From contig JARDZQ010000390.1 of the NCBI GenBank assembly GCA_029240775.1, positions 1-5,377 of the forward strand: DNA of 5,377 nt, read 5' to 3'. The first letter of the stretch is position 1, and every line of letters starts with the position of its first letter. The notes under the pieces were generated by a model. That model searched no databases and was not told the origin of the DNA. It saw only the letters and a list, made by a program, of their open reading frames with translations. A program made the translations under genes and the position numbers. Source of the stretch: Rubrobacteraceae bacterium. Its GTDB lineage: Bacteria > Actinomycetota > Rubrobacteria > Rubrobacterales > Rubrobacteraceae. Below, one piece after another: positions 4,373 through 5,377 of the stretch.

Positions 4373-5377
4373 CTAGCGGCGCGAGTACGAGGTTATGCGC
4401 TCCCTGAGCCGCCGCTTTCTCTCGGCGTTTTTGTGGTCTGCTATCACGACCTTCGAGGCGTTGAGCCCGGGGATGCCCATGACGCCGCCGCCGGGGTGAG
4501 TGCCCGACCCGCACAGGTACAGACCGCTCACGGGCGTCTTGTAGCCCGCGAGCTCGGGGGTGGGGCGGAAGGAGAAGAGCTGGTCCAGCGACATCTCGCC
4601 CTGGAAGATGTTCCCACCGATGAGGCCGAGGCGTTGCTCGAGGTCGTAGGGCGTGAGGACCTGGCGCTCTATGACCGAGTCCCTGAAGTTCGGGGCGTAC
4701 TCGCCCAGGGTCTCCACGACCCGGTCGCCCAGAGCCTCGCGCGCGCCGTCGTCCCAGCTACCATCTCGCGGCTCGTAGGGAGCGTACTGTACGAAGCAGG
4801 TCATAATGTGCTTCCCCTCGGGAGCTATCGTCGGGTCCTTTGTGGTGGGGATCACCGCGTCTATCATCGGGCCTTCGGAGAAGTGGCCGTACTTGGCGTC
4901 ATCCCAAGCTCTCTCCAGGTATTCGAGGGTGGGGCTGATCATGATCTCCGGGTGCTGCGGCCCTACCTCCTTGCCTGGCATAGCCGCAAGGTCAGGCAGC
5001 TCCGAGAGCGCGAAGTTGACCTTGGCAGAAGGACTCCGGTTCCTGAAGCCCCGCAGCTCCTCCACGATCTCATCGGGGAGATGCTCCGCCCCGAGGAGCG
5101 AGAGGAGCGTCGTCTCGGGGTGCGCGCCGGAGACGACGATGCCGGCCTCGAAGGTGGTACCGTCTCTCAGAGTAACGCCGGTCGTCCGGCCATCCTTGAC
5201 GTCTATGGCGGCGACCTCGGCGTTTGTCCGGACCTCCGCTCCCGCGGCGCGAGCCGAGGCCGCTATCGCCTCGGAGACCCTACCCATCCCACCGCGCACG
5301 AAGCCCCAGCCGCCCGTCACGCCATCTATCTCACCCATCCTGTGGTGCAAGAGCACGTAGGCCGAGCCGGGGCTCAT
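4373..5377 (-). CDS. Phytoene-dehydrogenase-like FAD-dependent oxidoreductase (PYROXD2 type), C-terminal part
   Basis: This is 334 residues of an amine-oxidase/phytoene-desaturase-fold flavoprotein, running off the window edge. Family members are about 500-550 residues, so roughly 190 N-terminal residues, including the Rossmann GxGxxG FAD-binding motif, are missing here. The ATG at the very edge is followed by PGSAYVLLHH and is more likely an internal methionine than the start. Visible landmarks are GGWGFVRGGMGRVSEAIA (residues 22-39) and the AGAEVRTNAEVAAIDVKDGR strand-turn region. VVSGAHPETTLLSLLG also matches, as does the C-terminal FAD-contacting LYLCGSGTHPGGGVMGIPGLNA (287-308). The tail is basic. 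The THPGGGV signature resembles the PYROXD2 subgroup of phytoene-dehydrogenase-related proteins, whose substrates are mostly unknown. I see no adjacent carotenoid gene (such as phytoene synthase) that would point to a true carotenoid desaturase. Confidence 0.85.
   Translation of the reverse strand: MSPGSAYVLLHHRMGEIDGVTGGWGFVRGGMGRVSEAIAASARAAGAEVRTNAEVAAIDVKDGRTTGVTLRDGTTFEAGIVVSGAHPETTLLSLLGAEHLPDEIVEELRGFRNRSPSAKVNFALSELPDLAAMPGKEVGPQHPEIMISPTLEYLERAWDDAKYGHFSEGPMIDAVIPTTKDPTIAPEGKHIMTCFVQYAPYEPRDGSWDDGAREALGDRVVETLGEYAPNFRDSVIERQVLTPYDLEQRLGLIGGNIFQGEMSLDQLFSFRPTPELAGYKTPVSGLYLCGSGTHPGGGVMGIPGLNASKVVIADHKNAERKRRLRERITSYSRR

Noticed and set aside
5375..5377. ATG at the window edge as the true start of the oxidoreductase
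   Set aside because: The protein would lack the whole N-terminal FAD-binding Rossmann half, so it is more likely an internal methionine of a gene continuing past the edge.
4373..5377. Calling the oxidoreductase a carotenoid phytoene desaturase (CrtI)
   Set aside because: The C-terminal signature and overall blocks fit the PYROXD2-type related proteins better, and no carotenoid gene is adjacent.

Overview
This window comes from a high-GC bacterium. The strong G/C bias at third codon positions, the frequent GTG starts, and a GT81 glucosyl/mannosyl-3-phosphoglycerate synthase next to a duplicated elongation factor G suggest an actinobacterium. Rubrobacter-like lineages fit best, but that placement is inference from gene content and not a search result.

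Layout. Positions 1-1785 (+) hold a tightly packed, probably co-transcribed cluster. It contains the 3' part of a GT81 synthase, then three genes of the nitrile hydratase / thiocyanate hydrolase family. The first follows the synthase after 2 bases, and the three family genes overlap each other by 4 bases. The beta subunit is split into two separate proteins: an N-terminal half at 543-836 and an SH3-like C-terminal half at 833-1126. The catalytic metal-binding subunit with its CTLCSC claw follows. As recalled, this is the beta-alpha-gamma organisation of thiocyanate hydrolase and not the two-gene organisation of classical nitrile hydratase. The cluster ends in a short convergent gap (1786-1881) rich in inverted repeats. 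No metallochaperone or amidase gene follows.

Positions 1882-3918 (-) encode an EF-G-like translational GTPase (EF-G2 type) with unusual G3 and G4 motifs. Its leader carries a compact hairpin with a GUAA tetraloop. Positions 3919-4372 hold no large gene. They contain a relatively AT-rich stretch and, on the minus strand, a probable 44-residue lipoprotein (4177-4311). Positions 4373-5377 (-) encode the C-terminal two thirds of a phytoene-dehydrogenase-like FAD oxidoreductase (PYROXD2 type), cut by the window edge.

How the parts relate. The split hydratase subunits should assemble into one cobalt-type enzyme that hydrates nitriles or hydrolyses thiocyanate or a similar small substrate. Why it is coupled to a compatible-solute-type glycosyltransferase is not obvious. 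The minus-strand genes look unrelated to this cluster. The most unusual elements are the three-gene hydratase linked to the GT81 gene and the divergent EF-G.
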